From an uncultured bacterium (lineage in GTDB: Bacteria; Actinomycetota; Coriobacteriia; Coriobacteriales; Coriobacteriaceae): a stretch of 43,388 nucleotides of DNA. The translations under genes were made by a program, and so were the position numbers. The DNA lies in the NCBI GenBank assembly GCA_905214525.1, contig CAJMMN010000018.1, positions 1-43,388 on the forward strand, given 5' to 3'. The notes beneath the pieces are model-generated. The model was given only the letters and a program-made list of their open reading frames with translations, was not told the DNA's origin and did not search any database. Of this stretch, positions 31,825 to 41,100 are shown piece by piece (position 1 is the stretch's first letter; each line of letters begins with the position of its first letter).

Positions 31825-32913
31825 CTAGCCTAGGCGGACTGGGTCGTGGGGGTAGGCGTTGAGGATCTCGACGCCGGACTCGGTAACTAGGGCCAGGTCC
31901 TCGATGCGGACGCCGGTGCGGCCGGGGAGGTAGATGCCCGGTTCGATGGAGAACGTCATGCCTGGCTCTACGACCTGCTCGTTGACCAGCGAGACGTCGC
32001 CCGGTTCATGGTCCTGCAGACCGATCGAGTGACCCAGGCGATGCGTAAAGTACTTTCCGTAGCCAGCGTCCTCAATCACGTCGCGCGCGGCACGGTCCAG
32101 GTCGCACATGCGCACGCCCGGTGCGATGAGAGCCTCGGCGGCCTCGTTGGCGCGGCGCACGATATCGTAGATGCGCGCCGTCTCCTCGTCCGGCTGGCCC
32201 CAAAAGAACGTGCGTGTCATGTCCGAGCAGTAGTTGCGACGGCGTCCGCCAATGTCGAACAGCACCACGTCGCCATGCTTGAGCACGGTATCGTCGGGTT
32301 CGTGATGCGGGTCGCCGGCGTTGGCGCCAAAGCTCACGATGGGCGGAAAGCTAAAGCCCTCGCAGCCGTGCTTGCGGTACAGGCCGAGCATCTGGTCGGC
32401 AATTTCGCGCTCCGTCACGCCCTCGTGGACGAGTTTGATGGCATCGGCCATCACGGCGTCGTTGGCGGCCGAGGACACGCGCATAAGCTCCTGCTCGGCG
32501 GCATCCTTGTAGGTGCGCGCGGCGGTGACGGCAAAGTCACCCAGGAAAAACTCGCTTGCGGCGTGGCGCTCCATGAGCGGCATCAAATAGCCGGAACGCA
32601 TGACGGTGTCGATGCCAAGCGGCTTGGCTGGGTCGATCTCACTCGCGATGGCGTCGGTCACGATATCGGTATCGGTGTGGTAGGCGACGCGGGCATTGTC
32701 GTACTCGGGCAGCTGATGTAGGGCGTTGACCATGATCACGGGCTCGCAATCGCGCGCGAGCAGCACGCCGCAAAAACGCTCGAACATATCGGCATAAAAG
32801 CCGGTCAGGTAATAGATCGACCACGGGTCGTTTACGAGCAGCTGTGCGCCGGGGTGCTGAGCCTCGAGCGCATCGAGCACGCGTGCCACACGCTGGTCAT
32901 CGACATGTGCCAT
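31825..32913 (-). CDS. M24 family metallopeptidase (Xaa-Pro aminopeptidase / dipeptidase-like)
   Basis: Cytoplasmic metallopeptidase likely acting on proline-containing di- or oligopeptides. It has 362 residues from ATG 32913, chosen because GAAAGGATG lies just upstream; an ATG further upstream is in frame but has no ribosome binding site. The N-terminal creatinase-like domain (residues 1-120) is followed by the pita-bread fold with metal ligands in VVLFDIGGRRRNYCSDMTRTFFWG (two Asp), HRLGHSIGLQDHEPG (His), MTFSIEPGIYLPG (Glu) and VRIEDLALVTESG (Glu). All five metal-ligand positions appear present. It is a single gene flanked by two copies of the same hairpin. Confidence 0.9.
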   Translation of the reverse strand: MAHVDDQRVARVLDALEAQHPGAQLLVNDPWSIYYLTGFYADMFERFCGVLLARDCEPVIMVNALHQLPEYDNARVAYHTDTDIVTDAIASEIDPAKPLGIDTVMRSGYLMPLMERHAASEFFLGDFAVTAARTYKDAAEQELMRVSSAANDAVMADAIKLVHEGVTEREIADQMLGLYRKHGCEGFSFPPIVSFGANAGDPHHEPDDTVLKHGDVVLFDIGGRRRNYCSDMTRTFFWGQPDEETARIYDIVRRANEAAEALIAPGVRMCDLDRAARDVIEDAGYGKYFTHRLGHSIGLQDHEPGDVSLVNEQVVEPGMTFSIEPGIYLPGRTGVRIEDLALVTESGVEILNAYPHDPVRLG

Positions 32914-33026
32914 GAAACATCCTTTCGCTAGGCTGCCACCATGGTATCCCAAGCCCGGCACATAGGGACGTTCCTTTTATGCCGGCACCTCGGGACATTC
33001 CTTTGCATCCCATGCGCACCCTCATA

Positions 33027-33093
33027 AGTTGCGGTGAAATACGGACTGTTTAGCGGCCTGAAGCCATAAAACAGTCCGTATTTCACCGCAACT
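33027..33093. repeat. GTTGCGGTGAAATACGG hairpin, copy 2
   Basis: Perfect 25-bp arms at 33027-33051 and 33069-33093 with a 17-base loop. The arm shares its first 25 bases with the copy at 31488. It lies between the divergent ends of the peptidase and the DUF1667 gene region. Confidence 0.85.
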
Positions 33094-33120
33094 GCGGAGG
33101 AGGACCGGGCGGATGGTGGA

Positions 33121-33152
33121 GTAGCTAAAAGAGCTCCGTCCCTAATTAGCTA
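33121..33152 (-). terminator. possible terminator of the GlpA-like operon
   Basis: GTAGCTAA (33121-33128) and TTAGCTAC (33145-33152 region) pair around the stop codon of the DUF1667 gene, the loop containing AGGGACGGAGCTC on the minus strand. Stem of 8 bp, no long T-run. Confidence 0.35.
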
Positions 33153-33552
33153 CTTGGGCTCGGTCGATGTTCATGCTGGCGACTAGGTCAATGTTGGTGC
33201 CGAGAAGATCTTCCAGCACGACGTCGCGCATGCGGATGGGGGCCTCGACGACCACGCCGCGGATGAGGTCCATGGCTTGGGCGTGGAGTGCCAGCGGGAT
33301 GGCTTCGGCCGTGCGCACGGGCAGCAGCGCCTCGTCGCCGCCGGATACGGCCACGGTCGTGGTAAGCACGCGCATGGGGCAGGTGAGCTCCTGATGTGCA
33401 AACTTATCGCCACGCGGGCAGCTGTTGCCGGTTACGGAGCGCACCTCTACCACGGCGCCGTCTGCGCTGCGCTCGACCTCCACGGTCAGGAGACACTCGG
33501 AGGGGCAGGTGGTGCAGTTGAACTGCAATGTCTCGGTCACATTCGTGCTCAT
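33142..33552 (-). CDS. DUF1667 domain-containing protein
   Basis: Small 136-residue protein with a cysteine cluster CTTCPSECLLTV near the N-terminus and NSCPRG and LTCPMRVLTTTV further on, the pattern of DUF1667. Family members are found downstream of a GlpA-like dehydrogenase and a FAD/NAD(P) oxidoreductase, as here, and probably bind an iron-sulfur cluster that takes part in electron transfer. ATG 33552 follows GAGGAGG. It starts 4 bases after the oxidoreductase stop and ends the operon. Confidence 0.82.
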   Translation of the reverse strand: MSTNVTETLQFNCTTCPSECLLTVEVERSADGAVVEVRSVTGNSCPRGDKFAHQELTCPMRVLTTTVAVSGGDEALLPVRTAEAIPLALHAQAMDLIRGVVVEAPIRMRDVVLEDLLGTNIDLVASMNIDRAQVAN

Positions 33553-33556
33553 GACT

Positions 33557-34909
33557 CTACGCCTCCTCAACGGGATCGACGGAAAGGACAATCTCGCTGG
33601 CACCCAGGTCGAGCGCTTGTTTGATGACCTTTGCCGGCAGTGGGAAGCTTTCCATAACGCTCGGCTTAAACGCGCGGACCTTGCCGGCGAACAGTTTCTC
33701 GCCGTCGGCCAAGATCCTCACGCAGGCGGCATCGACTGGCCGGCGCACGCGGAAGTTCAGCTTGGTGAGCGCCGCAGCCGTAATGCGTCCCGGCAGTGCG
33801 TATCCCGCAATGCCAGCAGGGGAGACGGTGAGCTCGCAGTCCGGAACGGCGCCCGCGCCGGTTCCCAGCGCGTACGCCGCCGCAGCTGCGCCAGCTCTCT
33901 CGGACTCACACGTTACGTTGTCGGCCAGGTCGTGCACGTGCAGCACGTTGCCGCAGGCAAAGATGCCCGGCACGCCCGTCTGCAAGCTCTGGTCCACCAC
34001 GGCGCCGCGCGTACGTGGGTCCAGCTCCACGCCTGCGGCAACCGAAAGCTCGTTCTCGGGAATCAGCCCCACCGAAAGCAGCAGTGTGTCGCACGGAACG
34101 ATGCGCTCGGTCCCGGGAATGGGTGCAAGATGCTCGTCGACTTGGCTCACCTCGACAGCCTCCACGCGATCGTGTCCAATCACGCGCGTGACCGTGGTCG
34201 ACAGATGCAGCGGAATGCCAAAGTCGTCCAGGCAGTTCTTGACGTTACGGCGCAGGCCGTTGGCGTACGGCATTAGCTCGTACACGCCCTCGACCGAAAT
34301 CCCCTCGAGCGTGCAACGGCGCGCCATGATCAGCCCGATGTCACCCGAGCCCAAAATGAAGGCGCGCGAGCCGGGTTTAAGGTTTTCGATATTGATGTAT
34401 CGCTGCGCCAGGCCCGCCGTAAACACACCGGCGGGACGACTGCCGGGGATCTTGATCTCGCTGCGGGTGCGCTCACGGCAACCCATGGCAAGGACGACCG
34501 CGCGCCCGGTGAGCTGCAACATGCCGGCAGGGTTCATGAGCGTGACGGTATGGACCTCGGTGTCTTCTGCAGGCTCGCCTGAATCAATTCCAAGCACCAT
34601 GCTGCCCAAGAACAGCGCAATGTCGGTTGCGTGCACCTGGTCGATAAAGCGCTGCGCGTACTCGGGACCGGTGAGCTCCTGTTTAAAGTGCGACAGGCCA
34701 AAGCCGGGGTGGATGCACTGGCGGAGGATTCCGCCCAGGTGCTGTTCGCGCTCCACGATGGCCACGCGTGCTCCGGCCTTATGCGCGGCCAGCGCTGCAG
34801 CCATGCCGGCGGGGCCTCCTCCGATGACGACCACGTCGAAGGCCTGCGTTGCTACCGACGCTATGGTTCCGGCCTCTGCGCGTTTGTTGCGCATATCAAA
34901 CGTCGCCAT
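33557..34909 (-). CDS. FAD/NAD(P)-dependent oxidoreductase
   Basis: Two-dinucleotide-binding flavoprotein of 450 residues. The FAD site is DVVVIGGGPAGMAAALAA; the second nucleotide fold is SRAFILGSGDIGLIMAR; the ATG-type motif near AVVLAMGCRERTR and the C-terminal GIFACGNVLHVHDLADNV complete the pattern. It is related to NADH oxidases and to the small subunit partners of GlpA. It probably relays electrons from the GlpA-like enzyme to NAD or quinone. The start lies 1 base after the stop of the upstream gene, so translation is coupled. The natural electron acceptor is not evident. Confidence 0.87.
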   Translation of the reverse strand: MATFDMRNKRAEAGTIASVATQAFDVVVIGGGPAGMAAALAAHKAGARVAIVEREQHLGGILRQCIHPGFGLSHFKQELTGPEYAQRFIDQVHATDIALFLGSMVLGIDSGEPAEDTEVHTVTLMNPAGMLQLTGRAVVLAMGCRERTRSEIKIPGSRPAGVFTAGLAQRYINIENLKPGSRAFILGSGDIGLIMARRCTLEGISVEGVYELMPYANGLRRNVKNCLDDFGIPLHLSTTVTRVIGHDRVEAVEVSQVDEHLAPIPGTERIVPCDTLLLSVGLIPENELSVAAGVELDPRTRGAVVDQSLQTGVPGIFACGNVLHVHDLADNVTCESERAGAAAAAYALGTGAGAVPDCELTVSPAGIAGYALPGRITAAALTKLNFRVRRPVDAACVRILADGEKLFAGKVRAFKPSVMESFPLPAKVIKQALDLGASEIVLSVDPVEEA

Positions 34910-34910
34910 T

Positions 34911-36365
34911 CTAGCGCACCCCCTTCAGTGGTCCCTCGACCAGCCATGATCCAGCATCTTCCAACAGCACTTCGCTGGGGTCGCAGGCCAACTCGCGCGC
35001 CAGGATCGCCACCACGCGGCTTTGGCAAAAGCCACTTTGACACCGACCCATGCCGGCGCGGCAGCGGCGCTTGACGCCCTCGACCGAAACCGCGCCCGGA
35101 CGGCGTCGAATCGAGGCTACAATCTCGGCCTCGGGCACCGTCTCGCAGCGGCAGACGATCTGCCCCCACGCGGGATCGGACTCAATGAGTTCTTCCTTGC
35201 GCGCAAGCGGCGCGAGGTCAAAGTCGTCCTGCGCGCGGCGAATCGGGTCCCAATCGGCACGTTCGCGCAGGGCTACGCCGGAATTGCGCAGTACCTGCTC
35301 CATGCGCTCGGCAATGGCCGGTGCGCTCGCCACGCCCGGCGACTGGATGCCCGCCGCCTGGAATAGCCCCGGCACCACGGCCGACTGCCCAATAAAAAAG
35401 TCGTTTGTACCCTGAATGACCGGGCGCCCGCCGGCGAACGCGCGCACCACGCGGCGCGTGTCCAGATCGGGCACCAGCTTGCGCGCACCGGTCAGGAGCG
35501 CGTTGATATCGGTCGCGTAGGTCTGTGTATCGCCCGGCTCGCGCACGGCGGCGGTCGCGGTAATCACGGTGTTGCCGTGTACGGTACCCGTGACGATAAC
35601 GCCCTTGGACACCGGCGTGGGAACGGGGTAGAGTGGCATCAGCGCGCGCGGTTCTTTGTCCAGCACCACGATGTTGCCCTGGCGCCAGACCATCTGGAAC
35701 TCCTCGGCGCCCGCCATATGCGAGATGTCCGCGGCGCCGTTGCCCGCGGCGTTGATCATGTAGCGGCAGCGCACGTCTCCGGCGGGCGTCGCCAACGTAA
35801 AGCGCACGTCGTCGCCCGAGCCCGCGATTTCAATCGCCTCCACCGGTGCGGAGCGCATAAACGTCACCCCGTTGGCCACGGCGTTCTCCAGCGCGGCGAT
35901 GGCAACCTCAAACGGGTCGACAAACCCAGTCGATGGGCACCACAACGCGCACGTTGCATCGGCACTGGCGCGCGGCTCCAGCTCGTGGATGCGCTCGGGT
36001 CCGATGATCGACAGCTCGGGCACGCCGTTGGCATGGCCGTTGCACCGTAGCTGCTCCAGGCGCGCGCGGTCCTCGTCGTTAAAACCCAGCACCATCGACC
36101 CGGTGCGGCAGAACAGAAAGCCCAGCTCCTGCGCCCACGCACCGTACAACTCGCAGCCACGGGCGTTGACCTGCGCCTTAACCGTGCCCGGTGTCGGATC
36201 GTAGCCGGCGTGCACCAGGCCGCCGTTGGCTTTCGATGCTCCCAGCGCGATATCGTTGGCTGCCTCGACCACGCATATGGACAGGTCAAACCGCGCGAGC
36301 TGCCGCGCGATGGCGCATCCGGTGATGCCCGCGCCGACAATCGCGATATCAAACGTTTCGCTCAC
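34911..36365 (-). CDS. GlpA-like FAD-dependent dehydrogenase with C-terminal BFD-type 2Fe-2S domain
   Basis: FAD enzyme of the DAO/GlpA/LhgO superfamily, 484 residues. The N-terminal FAD fold is FDIAIVGAGITGCAIARQLAR. The C-terminus carries a BFD-like cluster-binding domain with CRCETV and CRAGMGRCQSGFC. The order GlpA-like, FAD oxidoreductase, DUF1667 resembles the anaerobic glycerol-3-phosphate dehydrogenase system, but similar three-gene sets exist whose substrate is not known; 2-hydroxyacids such as 2-hydroxyglutarate are an alternative because LhgO is in the same superfamily. The start is GTG 36365 with GGGAGGC upstream. A palindrome at 36383-36397 overlaps its promoter region. Confidence 0.86.
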   Translation of the reverse strand: MSETFDIAIVGAGITGCAIARQLARFDLSICVVEAANDIALGASKANGGLVHAGYDPTPGTVKAQVNARGCELYGAWAQELGFLFCRTGSMVLGFNDEDRARLEQLRCNGHANGVPELSIIGPERIHELEPRASADATCALWCPSTGFVDPFEVAIAALENAVANGVTFMRSAPVEAIEIAGSGDDVRFTLATPAGDVRCRYMINAAGNGAADISHMAGAEEFQMVWRQGNIVVLDKEPRALMPLYPVPTPVSKGVIVTGTVHGNTVITATAAVREPGDTQTYATDINALLTGARKLVPDLDTRRVVRAFAGGRPVIQGTNDFFIGQSAVVPGLFQAAGIQSPGVASAPAIAERMEQVLRNSGVALRERADWDPIRRAQDDFDLAPLARKEELIESDPAWGQIVCRCETVPEAEIVASIRRRPGAVSVEGVKRRCRAGMGRCQSGFCQSRVVAILARELACDPSEVLLEDAGSWLVEGPLKGVR

Positions 36366-36382
36366 AGTGCCTCCCAGACGAG

Positions 36383-36397
36383 TTGACAGGCTGTCAA
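36383..36397. promoter_or_regulatory. 15-bp palindrome upstream of the GlpA-like operon
   Basis: TTGACAG-G-CTGTCAA is perfectly symmetric and lies 18 bases upstream of the GTG start. Operator for a dimeric regulator is the likeliest reading. No convincing -35/-10 pair could be placed. Confidence 0.45.
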
Positions 36398-36555
36398 TAA
36401 GACTATCCTACGGTCTATACATCCACAGCGCGGCGGCAATGCGGCGAACAGCCCCGCAACACCCGCCAACGGCAGACGAGGACCGCCCAGCACGGATGCC
36501 GGCCACGTTAGACCACGAGATCTTCCCACCCAACCTCGCGGTCGTCGCCGTTACA

Positions 36556-36892
36556 TGTTACAGATTGAGATGTTGAGACCACAGGCGCACGTTCGTCTCG
36601 ATCTGTAACAGTAGGAGGGGAATTGCGGTCCTACGTGTTACAGATCAAGACGTTAGCCCGTCGGGTTATTCGTATGTCTCGTTCTGTAACAGTTAGCTGA
36701 TGATTTGGGTTCTAGATGTTACAGATCGAGACAAACTTTCAGGCGGATTTTGAATGTCTCGATCTGTAACAGTAAGAGGGGCTTTGGGGCCCAAGATGTT
36801 ACAGATCGAGATTGAAGTCGGGGAGGGACCCCTGTGTCTAAATCTGTAACATCTAGACCCAGATTCCGCTCCTAACTGTTACAGATTGAGAT
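36556..36892. repeat. periodic array of nine 16-bp repeats in alternating orientation
   Basis: Consensus TGTTACAGATCGAGAC. Forward copies start at 36556, 36636, 36717, 36797 and 36877; reverse-complement copies start at 36595, 36676, 36756 and 36836. Successive centres are 39-41 bp apart, so the full forward-plus-reverse unit repeats every 80-81 bp. The eight spacers of 23-24 bp are unrelated to each other. Any repeat can pair with either neighbour, giving four 16-bp-stem hairpins in either of two registers. No cas gene or coding frame is nearby. It occupies most of the 626-bp gap 36366-36991; the flanks hold nothing else I can identify. Confidence 0.9.
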
Positions 36893-36991
36893 GTTTGTGT
36901 CCGCGCCAGCCCCGCCCCTAGCCGTGGTCCCATATAAACAAACCCCGTGGTAAACTTGACTGGACTGTAAATAATCCGAAAGGTACCCGTA

Positions 36992-37423
36992 ATGTCCAAG
37001 TACATCTCCGAGCTCATGTCGCCGCAGCTTATGGGCGTCGTCTATGCCTTCGTTGGCTTTATCATCGCCCTGTATGTGCTGTCGGTCGTCTATGTGTTCA
37101 TCGACGCTCGCCGCCGCGGCGCCAGCGCCTACGTGGCATGGGGCATCATTGCCCTCATCCCGTTTGTAGGCCTCATCGCCTACCTGGTCCTGCGCCCGCA
37201 CTCCTACGCGTCCGACCGCGAGGAGCAGGAGCTGGATATGGCCCTGCGCGAGCGCCAGCTTGCCCAGTACGGCACCTGCCCGCAGTGCGGCGCCCCCATC
37301 GAGAAGGACTTTGTCGTCTGCCCGGTGTGCGACACTCAGGTTCGCAACGTCTGCCCCAGCTGCCATCGTCCGCTCGATGCGCACTGGAAGGTCTGCCCCT
37401 ACTGCCGAACTCGCATCCAGTAA
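36992..37423 (+). CDS. membrane-anchored zinc-ribbon protein (PLDc_N-like helices plus double zinc ribbon)
   Basis: 143-residue protein with two N-terminal membrane helices (LMGVVYAFVGFIIALYVLSVVYVFI and AYVAWGIIALIPFVGLIAYLVL) resembling the short phospholipase-D-nuclease N-terminal domain. After a charged linker come two zinc ribbons built from CPQCG, CPVCD, CPSCH and CPYCR, with eight cysteines. The topology suggests the zinc ribbons face the cytoplasm. The function is unknown. ATG 36992 follows CGAAAGG. It is apparently a single-gene unit next to the repeat array. Confidence 0.78.
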   Translation: MSKYISELMSPQLMGVVYAFVGFIIALYVLSVVYVFIDARRRGASAYVAWGIIALIPFVGLIAYLVLRPHSYASDREEQELDMALRERQLAQYGTCPQCGAPIEKDFVVCPVCDTQVRNVCPSCHRPLDAHWKVCPYCRTRIQ

Positions 37424-37508
37424 CGCATCCATCGCCGGGCCGGCCGCAAGCCACGGGCACCGCGCGTCCCGCGCCCCGCCCCACACGACGAAGCATGCGT
37501 AGAAAATC

Positions 37509-37540
37509 GCCCGCCGTGCCATTAAGGTGCGGCGGGCGCT
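37509..37540 (+). terminator. hairpin between the zinc-ribbon gene and thrS
   Basis: GCCCGCCG (37509-37516) and CGGCGGGC (37530-37537) form a perfect 8-bp stem with a 13-base loop, followed by GCTTGT. It has only a weak T-tract, so it may be an imperfect terminator. Confidence 0.55.
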
Positions 37541-37567
37541 TGTATACCAAGGCAACCTGCCTATAAT
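37540..37567 (+). promoter_or_regulatory. promoter of thrS
   Basis: TTGTAT (37540-37545) and TATAAT (37562-37567) are 16 bases apart, about 70 bases upstream of the thrS start. No T-box motif is visible in the short leader. Confidence 0.6.
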
Positions 37568-37636
37568 GATGCAAGTCAAAACGCCGAGCGCATCGCACGC
37601 ACTTGCATCAGGCATCCGAGAGGAGAAAACATACCC

Positions 37637-39400
<1,764 letters not shown>

Positions 39401-39423
39401 GGCAAACTTCACACACAATTAAC

Positions 39424-39459
39424 AAAGGCGACCGTCCACAGAGGGCGGTCGCCTTTTTC
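39424..39459 (+). terminator. terminator 1 of thrS
   Basis: AAAGGCGACCG and CGGTCGCCTTT form an 11-bp stem followed by TTC; 24 bases after the stop codon. Confidence 0.9.
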
Positions 39460-39472
39460 TTAACAAAATAAG

Positions 39473-39500
39473 AAAAGCCGCTGGTTGAGCGGCTTTTTTT
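39473..39500 (+). terminator. terminator 2 of thrS
   Basis: AAAAGCCGCT and AGCGGCTTTT with a 5-base loop, then a run of Ts. A tandem second terminator, insulating thrS from the polysaccharide locus. Confidence 0.9.
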
Positions 39501-39514
39501 GTTGCACAAAAAGG

Positions 39515-39634
39515 TACAGGTTTTTGTAGAGGGGTATGGAGATGTACCTACTAGCAGTACATTTTGCGTAATCTGGGCAAACGCTGATTAATTGCTAGTA
39601 AAATGTCGTCTGTCGAAAGATACAAAAACCTGTA
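39515..39634. repeat. inverted repeat element upstream of the antiterminator gene
   Basis: Perfect 14-bp arms TACAGGTTTTTGTA (39515-39528) and TACAAAAACCTGTA (39621-39634), extended outward by AAAAAGG and TTTTGCG with small mismatches. The interior holds CTAGC/GCTAG and CATTTT/AAAATG pairings. It is AT-rich compared with the neighbourhood. With the two terminators it fills the 326-bp gap 39401-39726. It could be a small mobile element or a control element of the polysaccharide locus. Confidence 0.65.
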
Positions 39635-39726
39635 CTTTTGCGACTGCGCCTAGCTGCGAGCGAGAAGCCTGTTCTAAACGCCCCTGCATTTGCGTGCATC
39701 GCAAAGCCAAAAGAGGGGGCGAGAAC

Positions 39727-40317
39727 ATGGAACAGACGGCACGGCGCCAAGAACAGCTGCCGGGGGCATTTAACGGCGCCACCACCAACAGCCATAACGG
39801 CCGCGTCCGCTGGTATCTGGTCCACACCCCCCATGGAAAAGAGCGCGAGATCTGCGAAAAGGTCCGCCGCATTATCCCGCACGAGCTGATGCAGAACGCT
39901 TTTGTGATGCAAAAGGAGTTCTGGTTTAAGCGGGGCGGCGCTTGGTCGCTCCAAACCAAACCCATGTACAAGGAATATTTCTTCGTTGCCACGCACGATG
40001 CCGCCGCGCTCGATAGGGCCTTGGCCCAGTTGAGCTTTGGCTGCCGCATCGCCGGCAGTAGGGAGCGGGCATACATGCCCATGCCGGACGATGCGCAGGA
40101 TTGGTACCGCAGCGTGCTGGACGACGACGGCGTGGTGCGCAACAGCGTCGCCCGTATAGAAGGCGGCGTGTTGCACATAGAGCAGGGTCCCTTGGTGGGG
40201 CAAGAGTCCCGCGTTAAAAAGATCGACCGTCATAAACGCTGGTGCCTAGTGGATGTGGGCGAAGGCGACTCCGCATTTAGGGAGCTGCTTCCGATCGACG
40301 TGCCCAGCAAAACGTAA
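39727..40317 (+). CDS. NusG-family transcription antiterminator (LoaP/UpxY-like)
   Basis: 196-residue NusG paralogue. The NGN domain begins at VRWYLVHTPHGKEREICEKV, and the C-terminal KOW motif is GPLVGQESRVKKIDRHKR. Specialised NusG proteins at the head of surface-polysaccharide operons let polymerase read through early terminators in long gene clusters, and this gene stands directly before such a cluster. I chose ATG 39727 behind GGGGGCGAG; the frame is open 45 codons further upstream but that part is unlike NusG. Specific RNA or DNA target sites cannot be named. Confidence 0.83.
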   Translation: MEQTARRQEQLPGAFNGATTNSHNGRVRWYLVHTPHGKEREICEKVRRIIPHELMQNAFVMQKEFWFKRGGAWSLQTKPMYKEYFFVATHDAAALDRALAQLSFGCRIAGSRERAYMPMPDDAQDWYRSVLDDDGVVRNSVARIEGGVLHIEQGPLVGQESRVKKIDRHKRWCLVDVGEGDSAFRELLPIDVPSKT

Positions 40318-40386
40318 GGGAGACGTTGTACCAGCGATTTATTTGGATTTTGGATTCATAGATGGGGGGGTCCTGGGGACAGGAAC

Positions 40387-41100
40387 GTGAGTTTTATTGT
40401 GGCTGCTAAAGAAGTAACAGAGAGTTGTGCATCAACGGTTGGTGCGCTGGCTTTCAATCAGATAAAGCCGAGTGGCACGCTTGGGTATCGCATCGTCAAG
40501 AGGCTGTTTGACCTTGTATTTAGTCTTTTGATGAGTGTTCTGCTATTGATTCCTATTGCTGTTGTTTGCGCGCTTATTTGCCTTGAATCGCCCGGCAGCC
40601 CTATGTACACCCAGGATCGCGTTGGCAAGGGCGGAAAGACAATCAAGATTTTTAAGCTCCGCAGTATGGTCGCTGATGCAAACGACGTGCGCAAGTACCT
40701 GAGCCCTGAGCAGCTACATCAGTGGGAAGTCGAGCGCAAGGTCGATGATGACCCTCGTATTACCAAGATTGGTCAGTTCATTCGTAAATGCTCTATCGAC
40801 GAGATGCCTCAGTTTCTCAATGTGCTGAACGGTGACCTTTCTGTCATTGGTCCTCGCCCCATTACAAGAGATGAGCTTGAGCAGCACTTTTCCGACGAGG
40901 AGAAGGCTGAGTTGCTTTCTGTTCAACCCGGCATCACGGGTCTGTGGCAGGCAACCGACCGTAACGAGGCGACATTTGAGAGTGGCTTGCGTCAGAAGAT
41001 CGAACTTTGTTATGTGCAGAATCGATGCTTCCGTATGGATTGCAAGTGCTTCGCAGGCACCTTTGGGGCCATGTTCGGCAAAGAGAGAACGGGGCGCTAG
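40387..41100 (+). CDS. priming sugar transferase (undecaprenyl-phosphate sugar phosphotransferase family)
   Basis: Membrane enzyme that starts a polysaccharide repeat unit by moving a sugar-phosphate to undecaprenyl phosphate. It has 237 residues: one N-terminal hydrophobic segment (LFDLVFSLLMSVLLLIPIAVVCALICLE), then the WbaP/EpsL catalytic domain with YTQDRVGKGGKTIKIFKLRSM, DEMPQFLNVLNGDLSVIGPRP and PGITGLWQ. The start is GTG 40387; the ribosome binding site is modest. It uses fewer G+C-ending codons than the flanking genes. Its stop abuts the next ATG. The sugar transferred is unknown. Confidence 0.87.
   Translation: MSFIVAAKEVTESCASTVGALAFNQIKPSGTLGYRIVKRLFDLVFSLLMSVLLLIPIAVVCALICLESPGSPMYTQDRVGKGGKTIKIFKLRSMVADANDVRKYLSPEQLHQWEVERKVDDDPRITKIGQFIRKCSIDEMPQFLNVLNGDLSVIGPRPITRDELEQHFSDEEKAELLSVQPGITGLWQATDRNEATFESGLRQKIELCYVQNRCFRMDCKCFAGTFGAMFGKERTGR

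Noticed and set aside
36556..36892. CRISPR array
   Set aside because: Repeats are only 16 bp, alternate in orientation and have no cas genes or leader nearby; a true CRISPR has longer repeats in one direction.
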